Source of the DNA: JAZKFT01 sp043760535
GTDB taxonomy: Bacteria > Bacteroidota > Bacteroidia > Chitinophagales > Chitinophagaceae
DNA length: 16,694 nt
Direction of reading: 5' to 3'
Assembly: GCA_043760535.1 (NCBI GenBank)
Contig: JAYUOV010000097.1
Coordinates: 1 to 16,694 of the forward strand
The notes beneath the pieces are model-generated. The model saw only the letters and a program-made list of their open reading frames with translations, made no database searches and was not told the origin of the DNA. Position numbers and translations under genes: made by a program. This document shows positions 1-5,801 of this stretch, piece by piece (position 1 is the first letter of the stretch; every line of letters starts with the position of its first letter).

Positions 1-120
1 CAAAACTTTGACTGCCGAAAAGCACATGCTTTTACGGAAGGGAAACTATTGCTATTTTTTTAGTAAATACTGGGTGGTGATAATTGCTGAATCGCTGTAA
101 AGCCTTGTTGTTTTTTGTAA

Positions 121-863
121 CCTTATTTTTACAATAACTTAAAGGGGTATGGTACAGGTAAAGAAAAAAAAAGGAATTGGCTAATAATTATAGGTATTTC
201 TACAAGGGTAGTGGCTGCTTTATTGTTGGCGGGCAGCTACATAAAAGCATTTAAATATACAAGATACCCACTACTTCCAACTTGCCTAATATCAAACCCG
301 GAGATTTTATTTGGGTTTCAAATTTAAAAAAGGCAAAAAGGGGAAGGTGTATTACCTTTCTCACTTTCGATTCGCTACAGCAACAAGTGGCAACATGGTT
401 CCTCAGGTGTGTAGGCATCTCCGGCGATAAACTTCAGATGAAAGATGGCGTATTTTATGTAAATGGGAACAACTTTGATAAGGGTTTAAACCTGCAACAG
501 GATTATGTTTTAACATCCAAATATCCCGGCGATTACCCCACTGTATCGTATTTAATCGAAGATGCAATTGGCTACACCGAAGCTGACGGCAATACGCATC
601 TCAGCTTAACAACACAAAAACTAAACGAATTAAAATTGGAACTTAAAATAAAAGACTCTATTAAGCAGTACATTATTACTGAAGGCTACTATTCAGCTTT
701 CTTTTCATAAATCAATCATCCGGAGTGGACAATCGATAATTTTGGCTCCATAAAACTGCCCGCCGAATGTTATTTTGTTTTGGGTGATAACAGACATGGA
801 GCAATGGATTCGTGGTTTATTGGTTTTATTAAAAAAAAAATTACAGGCGTGGTGCTTAAATAA
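121..863 (+). pseudogene. S26 signal peptidase I-like protein, broken by a frameshift and an in-frame stop
   Basis: Three pieces together read as one S26 (signal peptidase I-like) membrane protease. Piece 1 (frame of base 142, about 121-258) is a basic stretch and a transmembrane helix, KEKKRNWLIIIGIS...LLLAGSYIKAFKY. Piece 2 (frame of base 261, to the TAA at 708-710) gives YKIPTTSNLPNIKPGDFIWVSNLK and then the CVGISGDKLQMKDGVFYVNG box. Piece 3 continues in the same frame after that stop to the TAA at 861-863 and holds the signature GDNRHGAMDSWFIGFI. One base appears to be missing near 250-260, and 708-710 is a nonsense codon. The active-site area is unusual: the usual Ser-Met is Ser-Asn (SNLP), and the Lys of the usual KR before the GxPGD box is not seen (LRC). 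A TTG at 282 could start a truncated product lacking the helix, but this is unlikely to be functional. The family call rests on the PGD, VNG and GDNR motifs; the breakage is seen directly. Confidence 0.72.
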
Positions 864-868
864 CTTTG
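861..868 (+). promoter_or_regulatory. Bacteroidota -7 promoter element (TAACTTTG)
   Basis: TAACTTTG is an exact match to TAnnTTTG, the -7 element of Bacteroidota primary sigma promoters. It overlaps the stop codon of the signal peptidase remnant and lies about 68 bases before the TTG start of the radical SAM gene, giving a leader of about 60 bases. No TTG -33 element stands at the usual distance, so this is a one-box call. Confidence 0.4.
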
Positions 869-935
869 CCAAAATCTACCTCCAACATCCGTAAACATTG
901 GAACAAGTGAACTTGTAAACTATTAAACTAAAAAA

Positions 936-1964
936 TTGTACTTCAACCTCAACGATACCCTTAATCTTTTTACCAAACTTACCCCACGCCGCTTGTGGAA
1001 TGCCACTAAAGTGTGGAGCAGCTACCAGCTTAGTAAACTGCGTAAAAAGCCCATCCAGTGGGGCTATCCCATTTCCATCAGCTTTGAGCCTACCACAAGC
1101 TGCAACCTGCGCTGCCCCGAATGCCCAAGCGGCCTACGTGCTTTTACCCGGCCTACGGGCATGCTGGAGAAAAACTTTTTCAGCCAAACCATCGACGATA
1201 TTTATAAAGAATTACTCTACCTCGTTTTCTATTTTCAAGGGGAACCCTACCTGAATCCCGATTTTTTAGACATGGTAAAATATGCCCACAATAAGGGCAT
1301 ATACACCGCCACCAGCACCAATGCCCACTACCTTACCGATGCCAATGCCAAACGCACCATCGAAAGCGGATTGGACCGGCTGATTATTTCTATAGACGGC
1401 ACCACGCAGGATGTGTACCAGCAATACCGCGTAGGCGGCAAGCTGGAAAAAGTGCTGGAAGGTGCCCGGAACATTGTAAAATGGAAAAAGGAAATGAAGA
1501 GTAAAACGCCGTTTATCTTCTTCCAGTTTTTGGTGGTAAAGCCCAACGAGCACCAGATAGAAGACATAAAAAAGCTGGCCAAAGAAATAGGTGTAGATCA
1601 GGTACGGTTTAAAACCGCACAGGTGTACGACTACGAAACGGACCCGAACCAACTAATACCCGACATAGATAAATATAGCCGCTATAAAAAAGATAATGAG
1701 GGCAAGATGCAAGTAAAAAGCAGCCTGCAAAACCATTGCTGGCGGCTGTGGAGTGGCAACGTAATTACCTGGGATGGCCTTGTGGTGCCCTGCTGTTTTG
1801 ATAAAGACGCCCTGCACCAGTTGGGCAACCTTAAAAACCAAAGTTTTAAACAAGCTTGGCACAACGATAACTACAAACAGTTTCGCAGCGAACTGATGGC
1901 CAGCCGCAAAAACATAGACATTTGTGCCAACTGCAGCGAAGGGTTAAAGGTGTGGGAAGAATAG
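936..1964 (+). CDS. Radical SAM/SPASM domain protein
   Basis: A 342-residue radical SAM enzyme with a C-terminal SPASM-type domain. The SAM-binding [4Fe-4S] motif CNLRCPEC is at Cys56/60/63, followed by GEP near residue 102 and a SIDG strand near 152 typical of the TIM-barrel core. C-terminal cysteines at 268, 286, 287, 330 and 333 (NHCWRLW, VPCCFD, ICANC) fit the auxiliary cluster ligands of SPASM proteins. Substrates of this family include peptides and small molecules; nothing here names one. The TTG start at 936 is chosen because an in-frame stop lies 12 bases upstream, and the MYFNLNDTLN opening resembles that of related proteins as I remember them. It stands alone between a decayed signal peptidase gene and the toxin-like cluster, and its stop codon overlaps a promoter-like element for that cluster. 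Family certain; function unknown. Confidence 0.9.
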   Translation: MYFNLNDTLNLFTKLTPRRLWNATKVWSSYQLSKLRKKPIQWGYPISISFEPTTSCNLRCPECPSGLRAFTRPTGMLEKNFFSQTIDDIYKELLYLVFYFQGEPYLNPDFLDMVKYAHNKGIYTATSTNAHYLTDANAKRTIESGLDRLIISIDGTTQDVYQQYRVGGKLEKVLEGARNIVKWKKEMKSKTPFIFFQFLVVKPNEHQIEDIKKLAKEIGVDQVRFKTAQVYDYETDPNQLIPDIDKYSRYKKDNEGKMQVKSSLQNHCWRLWSGNVITWDGLVVPCCFDKDALHQLGNLKNQSFKQAWHNDNYKQFRSELMASRKNIDICANCSEGLKVWEE

Positions 1965-1969
1965 TTTTG
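1962..1969 (+). promoter_or_regulatory. Bacteroidota -7 promoter element (TAGTTTTG) for the toxin-like cluster
   Basis: TAGTTTTG matches TAnnTTTG exactly and begins on the stop codon of the radical SAM gene. Transcription would start near 1975-1977, leaving a leader of about 30 bases before the ATG at 2005. This suggests that the 2005-3225 cluster has its own promoter rather than being read through. No clear -33 TTG is present. Confidence 0.42.
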
Positions 1970-2004
1970 GTTTATTGAATTAAAATAAAAATTACTTTTT
2001 ACAA

Positions 2005-2538
2005 ATGATTACAAAGATTTTGTTTCATACCCAAGAAAAGCGGTCAAGAATTCTAAAATCTCCATGTATATGTACAAGAGAGGATGCCTGGCTTGGTGAT
2101 GGGTATTATTTCTGGCGTGATATTACCGATGCAGAACATTGGGGAGAAAAATCTAAAAGAAAAACTGGGTGCTATGAAATTTATCAGGCAGAAATTAATT
2201 GCAATAACGTTTTAGATACCGTTTTTAATGAAGAACATTATATTTTTTTGTTAAGACAGGTAGAAAAAGTAGCACTTAAAATAATAAAGGAAACAGGAGA
2301 AAAACCTACGCTAAAAGAGTTAAACGATTACTTTAAAGAAAGGGGTACATGGGATGAAGTAGATGGTATTTTTTTTCAAGATTTACCAACAAACACTAAT
2401 TTCTTGTTAGTTAAACCTTTACAAAAAGGAGTGAAATCCATATCATTTGCTTACAGAAAACGTATTCAGATGGTAGTTTACAATCTGAATATTATGCTTA
2501 ACTTTACACTTCATAAGACAGATTATTGTACCAATTAA
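2005..2538 (+). CDS. ADP-ribosyltransferase-like protein, probable toxin of a TAC-type module
   Basis: A 177-residue protein with no signal peptide or membrane segment. Its layout resembles PARP-like ADP-ribosyltransferases of the H-Y-x type: FHTQEK near residue 8 (His in the first strand), a GDGYYFW segment near 32-38 (the Gly-x-Gly-Tyr-Tyr that ends the second core strand), then DAEHWGEKS (the helix that usually follows), and VDGIFFQDLP near 120-129 where the third catalytic position (Q/D/E) would lie. The C-terminus, YRKRIQMVVYNLNI, is strand-like. It is first in a cluster with tight spacing: 9 bases to the next gene, which is 1 base from a SecB-like chaperone gene. That order, enzyme then small protein then SecB-like, is what toxin-antitoxin-chaperone systems look like. 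The ART assignment is from motif shape only, without a profile search. It could also be a non-toxic ART-fold enzyme or an unrelated family. Confidence 0.6.
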   Translation: MITKILFHTQEKRSRILKSPCICTREDAWLGDGYYFWRDITDAEHWGEKSKRKTGCYEIYQAEINCNNVLDTVFNEEHYIFLLRQVEKVALKIIKETGEKPTLKELNDYFKERGTWDEVDGIFFQDLPTNTNFLLVKPLQKGVKSISFAYRKRIQMVVYNLNIMLNFTLHKTDYCTN

Positions 2539-2547
2539 ATAGATGCC

Positions 2548-2796
2548 ATGTTAGTTTTAAAAGAACTTGAACGTAAATTAGACTTGGCTTTGTCATTAGA
2601 GAACAGTAACAGTTTAAATACCTGGCTATTTGCTAAACGTAATGAAAAACCACAATACCTGTTAGGTGAAGGTATTTTTCTAAATTGCCATACCCAATCA
2701 TTTAGCTTTAACAATAAAGTTGGCAATAATTTTTTGGAAATTACTAATTCTCAATTGGAGGAAAGTTATTACTCAGTAATGCCAATAGCTGCATAA
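2548..2796 (+). CDS. Small unknown protein, candidate antitoxin of the TAC-type module
   Basis: An 82-residue protein that I do not recognise. The N-terminal third is predicted helical and charged (VLKELERKLDLALSLENSN), followed by a segment with LLGEGIF and TQSFSFNNKVG, and a C-terminal tail LEESYYSVMPIAA. No helix-turn-helix, ribbon-helix-helix or zinc motif is visible, so it is not an obvious DNA-binding antitoxin. It starts 9 bases after the ART-like gene and its stop codon is 1 base before the SecB-like ATG, so the three genes are very likely co-transcribed. In known TAC systems the antitoxin has a hydrophobic C-terminal chaperone-addiction tail; the aromatic and hydrophobic end here could play that role, but this is inference from position and composition. 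Confidence 0.55.
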   Translation: MLVLKELERKLDLALSLENSNSLNTWLFAKRNEKPQYLLGEGIFLNCHTQSFSFNNKVGNNFLEITNSQLEESYYSVMPIAA

Positions 2797-2797
2797 A

Positions 2798-3225
2798 ATG
2801 GAAATAAAAGAACAGGTAAAATTAAAATTTCATGGAGTAGAATTTCCAAGCATAAGCCTAAATTCTACTCAACCGTTTATTCATGGCGATGGCAATAATA
2901 TTGACATTAAAATTAACCCACAGGTTTTTTATCCCAAAACAAGGTTAATCATTTTAATATTGTGATGAACATTGAACTGTCTGCAGAAAACTTCTTCAAT
3001 TTGCAGTTTCTAAGTATTGGAACGTTTGAAATTGATGGCAATATAGACGGGATTATAAAAAAAAATTTCGTCAATATAAACGCCCCGGCCATTATGTTTC
3101 CGTATGTGCGTTCTTTTATTACAACTTTAACTTCAAATATTGGTAATGTTACGACTCCCCTAATAATTCCTTCACAATTTTTTCAAGGGGAGTTATTAGA
3201 ACTAGATGATGAAAGGATACCATAA
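2798..3225 (+). CDS. SecB-like chaperone, interrupted by a frameshift
   Basis: Two overlapping frames make one SecB-like protein of about 142 residues, close to the family's usual length of about 150. The first frame starts at ATG 2798 (MEIKEQVKLKFHGVEFPSIS) and reads to FYPK near 2938; as written it then runs to a stop at 2957-2959. The second frame takes over near 2938 (KVNHFNIVMNIELSAENFFN) and ends at 3225. The second part has the SecB signature: INAPAIMFPYVRSFITTLTSNIG (compare NAPAxLFPYxRxxI in SecB), then PLIIPSQFFQGEL. SecB proteins hold unfolded clients for export; in toxin-antitoxin-chaperone systems a SecB-like protein protects the antitoxin, which fits its place here. The break is at an AAAA run; one more A would restore the frame (PKNKVNHF). 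That may be a base-calling error or a true mutation. Confidence 0.75.
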
Positions 3226-3246
3226 TTACTCTTTGGTATCCCATTT
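3215..3246 (+). terminator. Terminator hairpin after the SecB-like gene
   Basis: GGATACC (3215-3221) pairs with GGTATCC (3235-3241) across a 13-base loop and is followed by a run of five T. It overlaps the last codons of the SecB-like gene and lies directly against the end of the convergent umuD-like gene, so it may serve both strands. The stem is short. Confidence 0.45.
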
Positions 3247-3681
3247 TTACAAAGTATGTATTACATAGGTAACCACGCCCCAAACCGAAAAATTAACGGC
3301 AGCAGTATCTACATCTATAGTGGCCAGCCTTTTGTTTTCGGGTATCAGCCTTACTTTATTAAATGTTTTTTCCAGTCGCCGCACCATCATTTCATCGTTT
3401 AGCACGGCCACTATTACTTTGCCATTTACTGCAGTTACAGACCGGTCTATAATCAATACATCGCCGTTAAAAATACCGGCACCAATCATGGCTTCGCTGT
3501 TCATCCGCATAAAAAAAGTAGCCGCTTTGTTGCGTATTAGTTGCTCGTTTAAGTCTATGCCACGTTCCATATAATCGTCGGCGGCTGCCCCAAAGCCGGT
3601 GGCATTTGCTGTGGGTACATCCTGCTGCACAAATCGCTTGGTGCCACCGTAAGCCGGGCCAAAAAAAAGTTCTGTTTCCAT
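3247..3681 (-). CDS. umuD: UmuD-like S24 family protein, catalytic dyad missing, no UmuC partner
   Basis: A 144-residue UmuD/LexA-type S24 protein. UmuD is cut by RecA-stimulated self-proteolysis and then joins UmuC as translesion DNA polymerase V. The alignment is clear: ATGFGAAADDYMERGIDLNEQLI matches the UmuD cleavage region (QCGFPSPAADYVEQRIDLNQLLI in E. coli), and FNGDVLIIDRSVTAVNGKVIVAVLNDE matches the catalytic core. The key residues differ. The Ser60 position of E. coli UmuD (GDSMI) is Ala64 here (SEAMI), with a Ser two residues earlier; the Lys97 position (TVKKL) is Arg101 (MVRRL); the Cys before the cleaved Gly is Thr28. The codons (GCC for Ala, CGG for Arg) were read directly. No umuC lies within the window, though umuC normally follows umuD; the next gene downstream is convergent. 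The protein may act as a non-cleavable UmuD-like subunit, or a variant active site may be used. Confidence 0.85.
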   Translation of the reverse strand: METELFFGPAYGGTKRFVQQDVPTANATGFGAAADDYMERGIDLNEQLIRNKAATFFMRMNSEAMIGAGIFNGDVLIIDRSVTAVNGKVIVAVLNDEMMVRRLEKTFNKVRLIPENKRLATIDVDTAAVNFSVWGVVTYVIHTL

Positions 3682-3719
3682 ATTTCTAAAGTTTTTTATT
3701 GTTTGTTGAAATTGCTAAT

Positions 3720-3840
3720 AGGCTAGTAGTGAGTGGGGATTGGCTAGTGAGCAAGAAGCCAGTTAGGCAGTTGGTGGCTATGTCTTGCCATTTCGCTTTC
3801 GGCCACACTCCTACTTGCCACTCCCCCCTTACCACTCGCC
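3720..3840. repeat. Degenerate 7-base-period array in the umuD upstream region
   Basis: From about 3723 the sequence falls into 7-base units of the kind CTAGTAG/TGAGTGG/GGATTGG/CTAGTGA, and from about 3804 into C-rich units CACTCCT/ACTTGCC/ACTCCCC/CCTTACC/ACTCGCC. The G-rich left part and C-rich right part are roughly complementary and could fold back. It has no plausible reading frame. Similar heptad stretches occur at about 4683-4740 and 12681-12735. Confidence 0.5.
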
Positions 3841-3849
3841 TTTCTTTAG

Positions 3850-3929
3850 CAAAGTAAAAAATAATTTGGCTATATACTAAAGATGTTAGTAAATTTATGC
3901 TAAAATAATTATTAACAAACCCCTTTTTT
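3850..3929. promoter_or_regulatory. Divergent promoter region with a TACTAA-N5-TTAGTA operator-like palindrome
   Basis: Between the umuD-like gene (-) and the first 2H gene (+). TTG at 3866-3868 followed 21 bases later by TAAATTTA (3890-3897) resembles a Bacteroidota promoter for the + strand gene (one mismatch to TAnnTTTG). TAAATTTA is its own reverse complement, and on the minus strand a TTTG lies about 18 bases upstream of it, so the same box could serve umuD. The perfect inverted repeat TACTAA-N5-TTAGTA (3875-3891) overlaps the spacer and is a plausible repressor site, possibly for a LexA-like regulator. Sequence pattern only. Confidence 0.35.
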
Positions 3930-4541
3930 ATGCAAATACATGCAGCCCAAAAACAGAATTTAATCAGTGGCCAATATGAATACCTGCTGGTAGCCAACCC
4001 CGACGAAAACGCATGTAATAAAGTGATGAACGAGAAACAGTTCTTCTTCGACCGTTATAGAGATGACACAGCCGTAAAAGCTAACCCATCTATAACAGTA
4101 GCCGGTTTTACAGCCATGGACACCATGGAAGCCACCGTTATACGCTGGATAGAACGCATCTGTAGCAAGCAGCACAGTTTTAATGTGGCACTCAATAATT
4201 TTAGTGGTTTTCCGCCACATACCATTTACCTGCGGGTACAAAATCCGCAACCTTTTAAGCAGTTGGCAAAGCAGCTAAAAGTAATCAGCGACTATATAAA
4301 AGACAATAACTGCCCGCCGCCGAGGCTCATAGACCGCCCACACCTAACCATTGCCCGCCGCCTGCCAGAGGATGTGTATACCAAGGCCATGATGGATTAT
4401 TCGCAAAGGGATTTTCATAGCAGCTTTATGGTAAACGAGCTGGTATTGCTAAAACGCAAACACCCCTTTGATACCTGCGAAAAAGTAATGGTATTCAGGT
4501 TTTTACCGGCAGAGGCAGATTTGTTTACGGCAACAGCGTAA
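3930..4541 (+). CDS. 2H phosphoesterase (2'-5' RNA ligase-like) paralog A, first catalytic motif lost
   Basis: A 203-residue protein of the 2H phosphoesterase / 2'-5' RNA ligase superfamily, cytosolic, with no signal peptide. Active members have two H-x-T/S motifs whose histidines act together on 2',3'-cyclic phosphates or 2'-5' linkages. Here the second motif is intact (RPHLTIARRL, His138-Leu-Thr140), but the first is NPSITVAGF, with Ser54 where the first His should be (codons AAC CCA TCT ATA ACA). The flanks are well conserved (GFPPHTIYLRVQNPQPF, ISDYIKDNN). The gene at 4754 is a paralog that aligns end to end and lacks the other histidine. ATG 3930 follows a promoter-like region shared with umuD. 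The protein could be a non-catalytic RNA-end binder or one half of a heterodimer. Confidence 0.85.
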   Translation: MQIHAAQKQNLISGQYEYLLVANPDENACNKVMNEKQFFFDRYRDDTAVKANPSITVAGFTAMDTMEATVIRWIERICSKQHSFNVALNNFSGFPPHTIYLRVQNPQPFKQLAKQLKVISDYIKDNNCPPPRLIDRPHLTIARRLPEDVYTKAMMDYSQRDFHSSFMVNELVLLKRKHPFDTCEKVMVFRFLPAEADLFTATA

Positions 4542-4605
4542 TGGATTTGTGGGCTCTCCTAATGTTGGGTAGAGGCTTCCAATGCAGAGCAGGCCTCATC
4601 GTCTG

Positions 4606-4627
4606 CCCTTCTCCTTGCGGAGAAGGG
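4606..4627. repeat. Perfect 9-bp hairpin in the spacer between the 2H paralogs
   Basis: CCCTTCTCC (4606-4614) and GGAGAAGGG (4619-4627) form a perfect 9-bp stem with the loop TTGC. No T run follows on either strand, so it is not a classical terminator. Its shape resembles hairpin-type intergenic repeats common in bacterial chromosomes. The 212-base spacer (4542-4753) otherwise holds only the heptad array; an open frame across it is not convincing. Confidence 0.5.
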
Positions 4628-4682
4628 GGCCAACCGGCTAAATACTTTACAAACAATAACATTACTACACTTCTTCTCATGT

Positions 4683-4740
4683 TTCACCATCATCGTCACA
4701 CTTCTCACTTCTCACTAATCACGTCTCACCATTCACGATT
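4683..4740. repeat. Degenerate 7-base-period TCA array
   Basis: From 4701 the units are CTTCTCA, CTTCTCA, CTAATCA, CGTCTCA, CCATTCA, each 7 bases and sharing a terminal TCA, with a looser start from about 4683. It ends about 14 bases before the ATG of the second 2H gene. No protein-coding sense is evident. Confidence 0.6.
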
Positions 4741-4753
4741 TTAAACCCACATT

Positions 4754-5362
4754 ATGCAACCCGATATCACCCAGCTTCCCGGCTACCGCTTGTACGAGTA
4801 TGTATTGGTACTAAGTCCGCACGAAGATTTGCGGAATAAAATGCTGCAGGTAAAAAAAGATTTTGCCGAAAAGTACAAGGCACAAGGCAATACTGGCGGC
4901 ATGCCACACATTACCCTTGCCACTTTTACCCAAATGCAAATGATGGAAGAAAAGCTGCTGACCCGGCTTAAAAATATTGCCATGGGGTTTTGTCCGTTTA
5001 AGGTGGAGCTGAAAGATTATGGCAGTTTCCCCACCCACACTATTTTTATAAATGTGGCCACCAAGGTGGAAATACAAAAGCTGGTAAAAACACTGCACGA
5101 AGCCCAGCGGCTAATGAAAAGCGCCGAAGTGAAGCCACATTTTATAACCGAACCCTATATACCCATTGCCCGAAAACTGCTACCCTGGCAGTACGAAAAA
5201 GGTTTTTTAGAAATGAGCCACCGCCAGTTTACCGGCAAATTTATAGCCGATGCTATGCTGCTGCTTCGCCGCCGCCAAGGCGATAAGGCTTACCAGATAG
5301 TGCAGCGGTTGGAGTTTATGAATTTACCAGTAACTACAAAACAAGGGTTGCTGTTTGCATAA
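4754..5362 (+). CDS. 2H phosphoesterase (2'-5' RNA ligase-like) paralog B, second catalytic motif lost
   Basis: A 202-residue paralog of the gene at 3930, aligning along its whole length (YEYVLVLSPHEDLRNKM against YEYLLVANPDENACNKV; FPTHTIFINVATKVEIQKL against FPPHTIYLRVQNPQPFKQL). The first H-x-T motif is intact (MPHITLATF, His52-Ile-Thr54). The second is EPYIPIARKL, with Tyr135 in place of the His and Pro137 in place of the Thr (codons GAA CCC TAT ATA CCC). The two neighbours thus each keep a different half of the active site. Known 2H enzymes need both histidines, so neither protein alone should have the usual activity. The 212-base spacer with a hairpin and heptad array means the pair may not share a simple operon transcript. 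Start ATG 4754 matches the length of the paralog. Confidence 0.85.
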   Translation: MQPDITQLPGYRLYEYVLVLSPHEDLRNKMLQVKKDFAEKYKAQGNTGGMPHITLATFTQMQMMEEKLLTRLKNIAMGFCPFKVELKDYGSFPTHTIFINVATKVEIQKLVKTLHEAQRLMKSAEVKPHFITEPYIPIARKLLPWQYEKGFLEMSHRQFTGKFIADAMLLLRRRQGDKAYQIVQRLEFMNLPVTTKQGLLFA

Positions 5363-5411
5363 AACAAACGAGACAATAATTTTTAGAAACCAACTTAAAT
5401 AAATAAATTTC

Positions 5412-5540
5412 TGTTGGGCGTTACCCGGCTGCTTGCTCCGTAATACTACGGAGCAAGCAGCCGGGTCGGGCTTTTCGTTCCAATTTTTTTTGCCAAAAAT
5501 ACAGTGGCAAAAAAAGATTTCCACTACAATCCCTAACGCA
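5412..5540. repeat. Structured intergenic element: 20-bp hairpin plus second hairpin inside a GCGTT/AACGC closing stem
   Basis: A perfect 20-bp inverted repeat (5423-5442 with 5447-5466, loop of 4) lies beside a second hairpin (TTTTTTTGCCA 5485-5495 with TGGCAAAAAAA 5505-5515, loop of 9). GCGTT (5418-5422) and AACGC (5535-5539) can pair to close both in a three-way-junction shape. The linker after hairpin 1 is CGGGCTTTTCGTTCCAAT and after hairpin 2 is GATTTCCACTACAATCCCT, so each hairpin is followed by a similar CNNTNCAAT-type string. I believe related elements with variable hairpins and these linkers recur between Bacteroidota genes, but that is memory, not a search. No coding potential is seen. 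Confidence 0.6.
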
Positions 5541-5801
5541 ATTACAGCACTTCCAAACTTAATATCCAATCAGATATTCAATACAAGAATCCATTTTTTT
5601 CCGCGAAGCATATTTAAAAAAAATCCGTGTTTATCCGTTCATCCCTTATCATCCTTGTGCCTAAGAAATTGAGAGGCCGCAGCCCCCAAATGAGCGAAAT
5701 AAATAGCCCGGGACAACGCCCTGAGTCAGTGAATAATGAATCATTAAAAACCTGTAAGGGCGTAATATTTTTTTAATTACCTCACCATTAACGCGGCGAA
5801 C
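5541..5801. other. Noncoding stretch before the PA0069-type gene, with a 7-bp inverted repeat
   Basis: This completes the gene-free stretch from 5363. ACGCCCT (5716-5722) and AGGGCGT (5757-5763) form a 7-bp inverted repeat around a 34-base loop, after a string reading AATAGCCCGGGACAACGCC. This looks like a remnant of a short repeat family rather than a gene or terminator. No convincing TAnnTTTG box was found before the ATG at 5802. Confidence 0.3.

Noticed and set aside
2..100. Open frame from the window edge (KTLTAEKHMLLRKGNY...) ending at TAA 98-100
   Set aside because: Only 32 codons with no recognisable similarity; could be the end of an upstream gene but cannot be supported.
2930..2945. 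Programmed -1 frameshift in the SecB-like gene
   Set aside because: CCCAAAACA is not in register for the X-XXY-YYZ slippery pattern and no stimulatory stem is evident; a missing A explains it more simply.
4541..4744. 67-residue open frame between the 2H paralogs
   Set aside because: It runs through a hairpin and a heptad repeat tract, and its translation is low-complexity His/Ser; judged noncoding.
5412..5540. Integron attC site, suggested by GTTGGGC and CCCTAAC near the hairpins
   Set aside because: The core sites are in the wrong order and orientation for attC, the right-hand one does not fit RYYYAAC, and there is no integrase or cassette array.
5433..5672. 79-residue open frame across the structured intergenic element
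   Set aside because: It translates the hairpin arms and T/A runs; no protein-like features.
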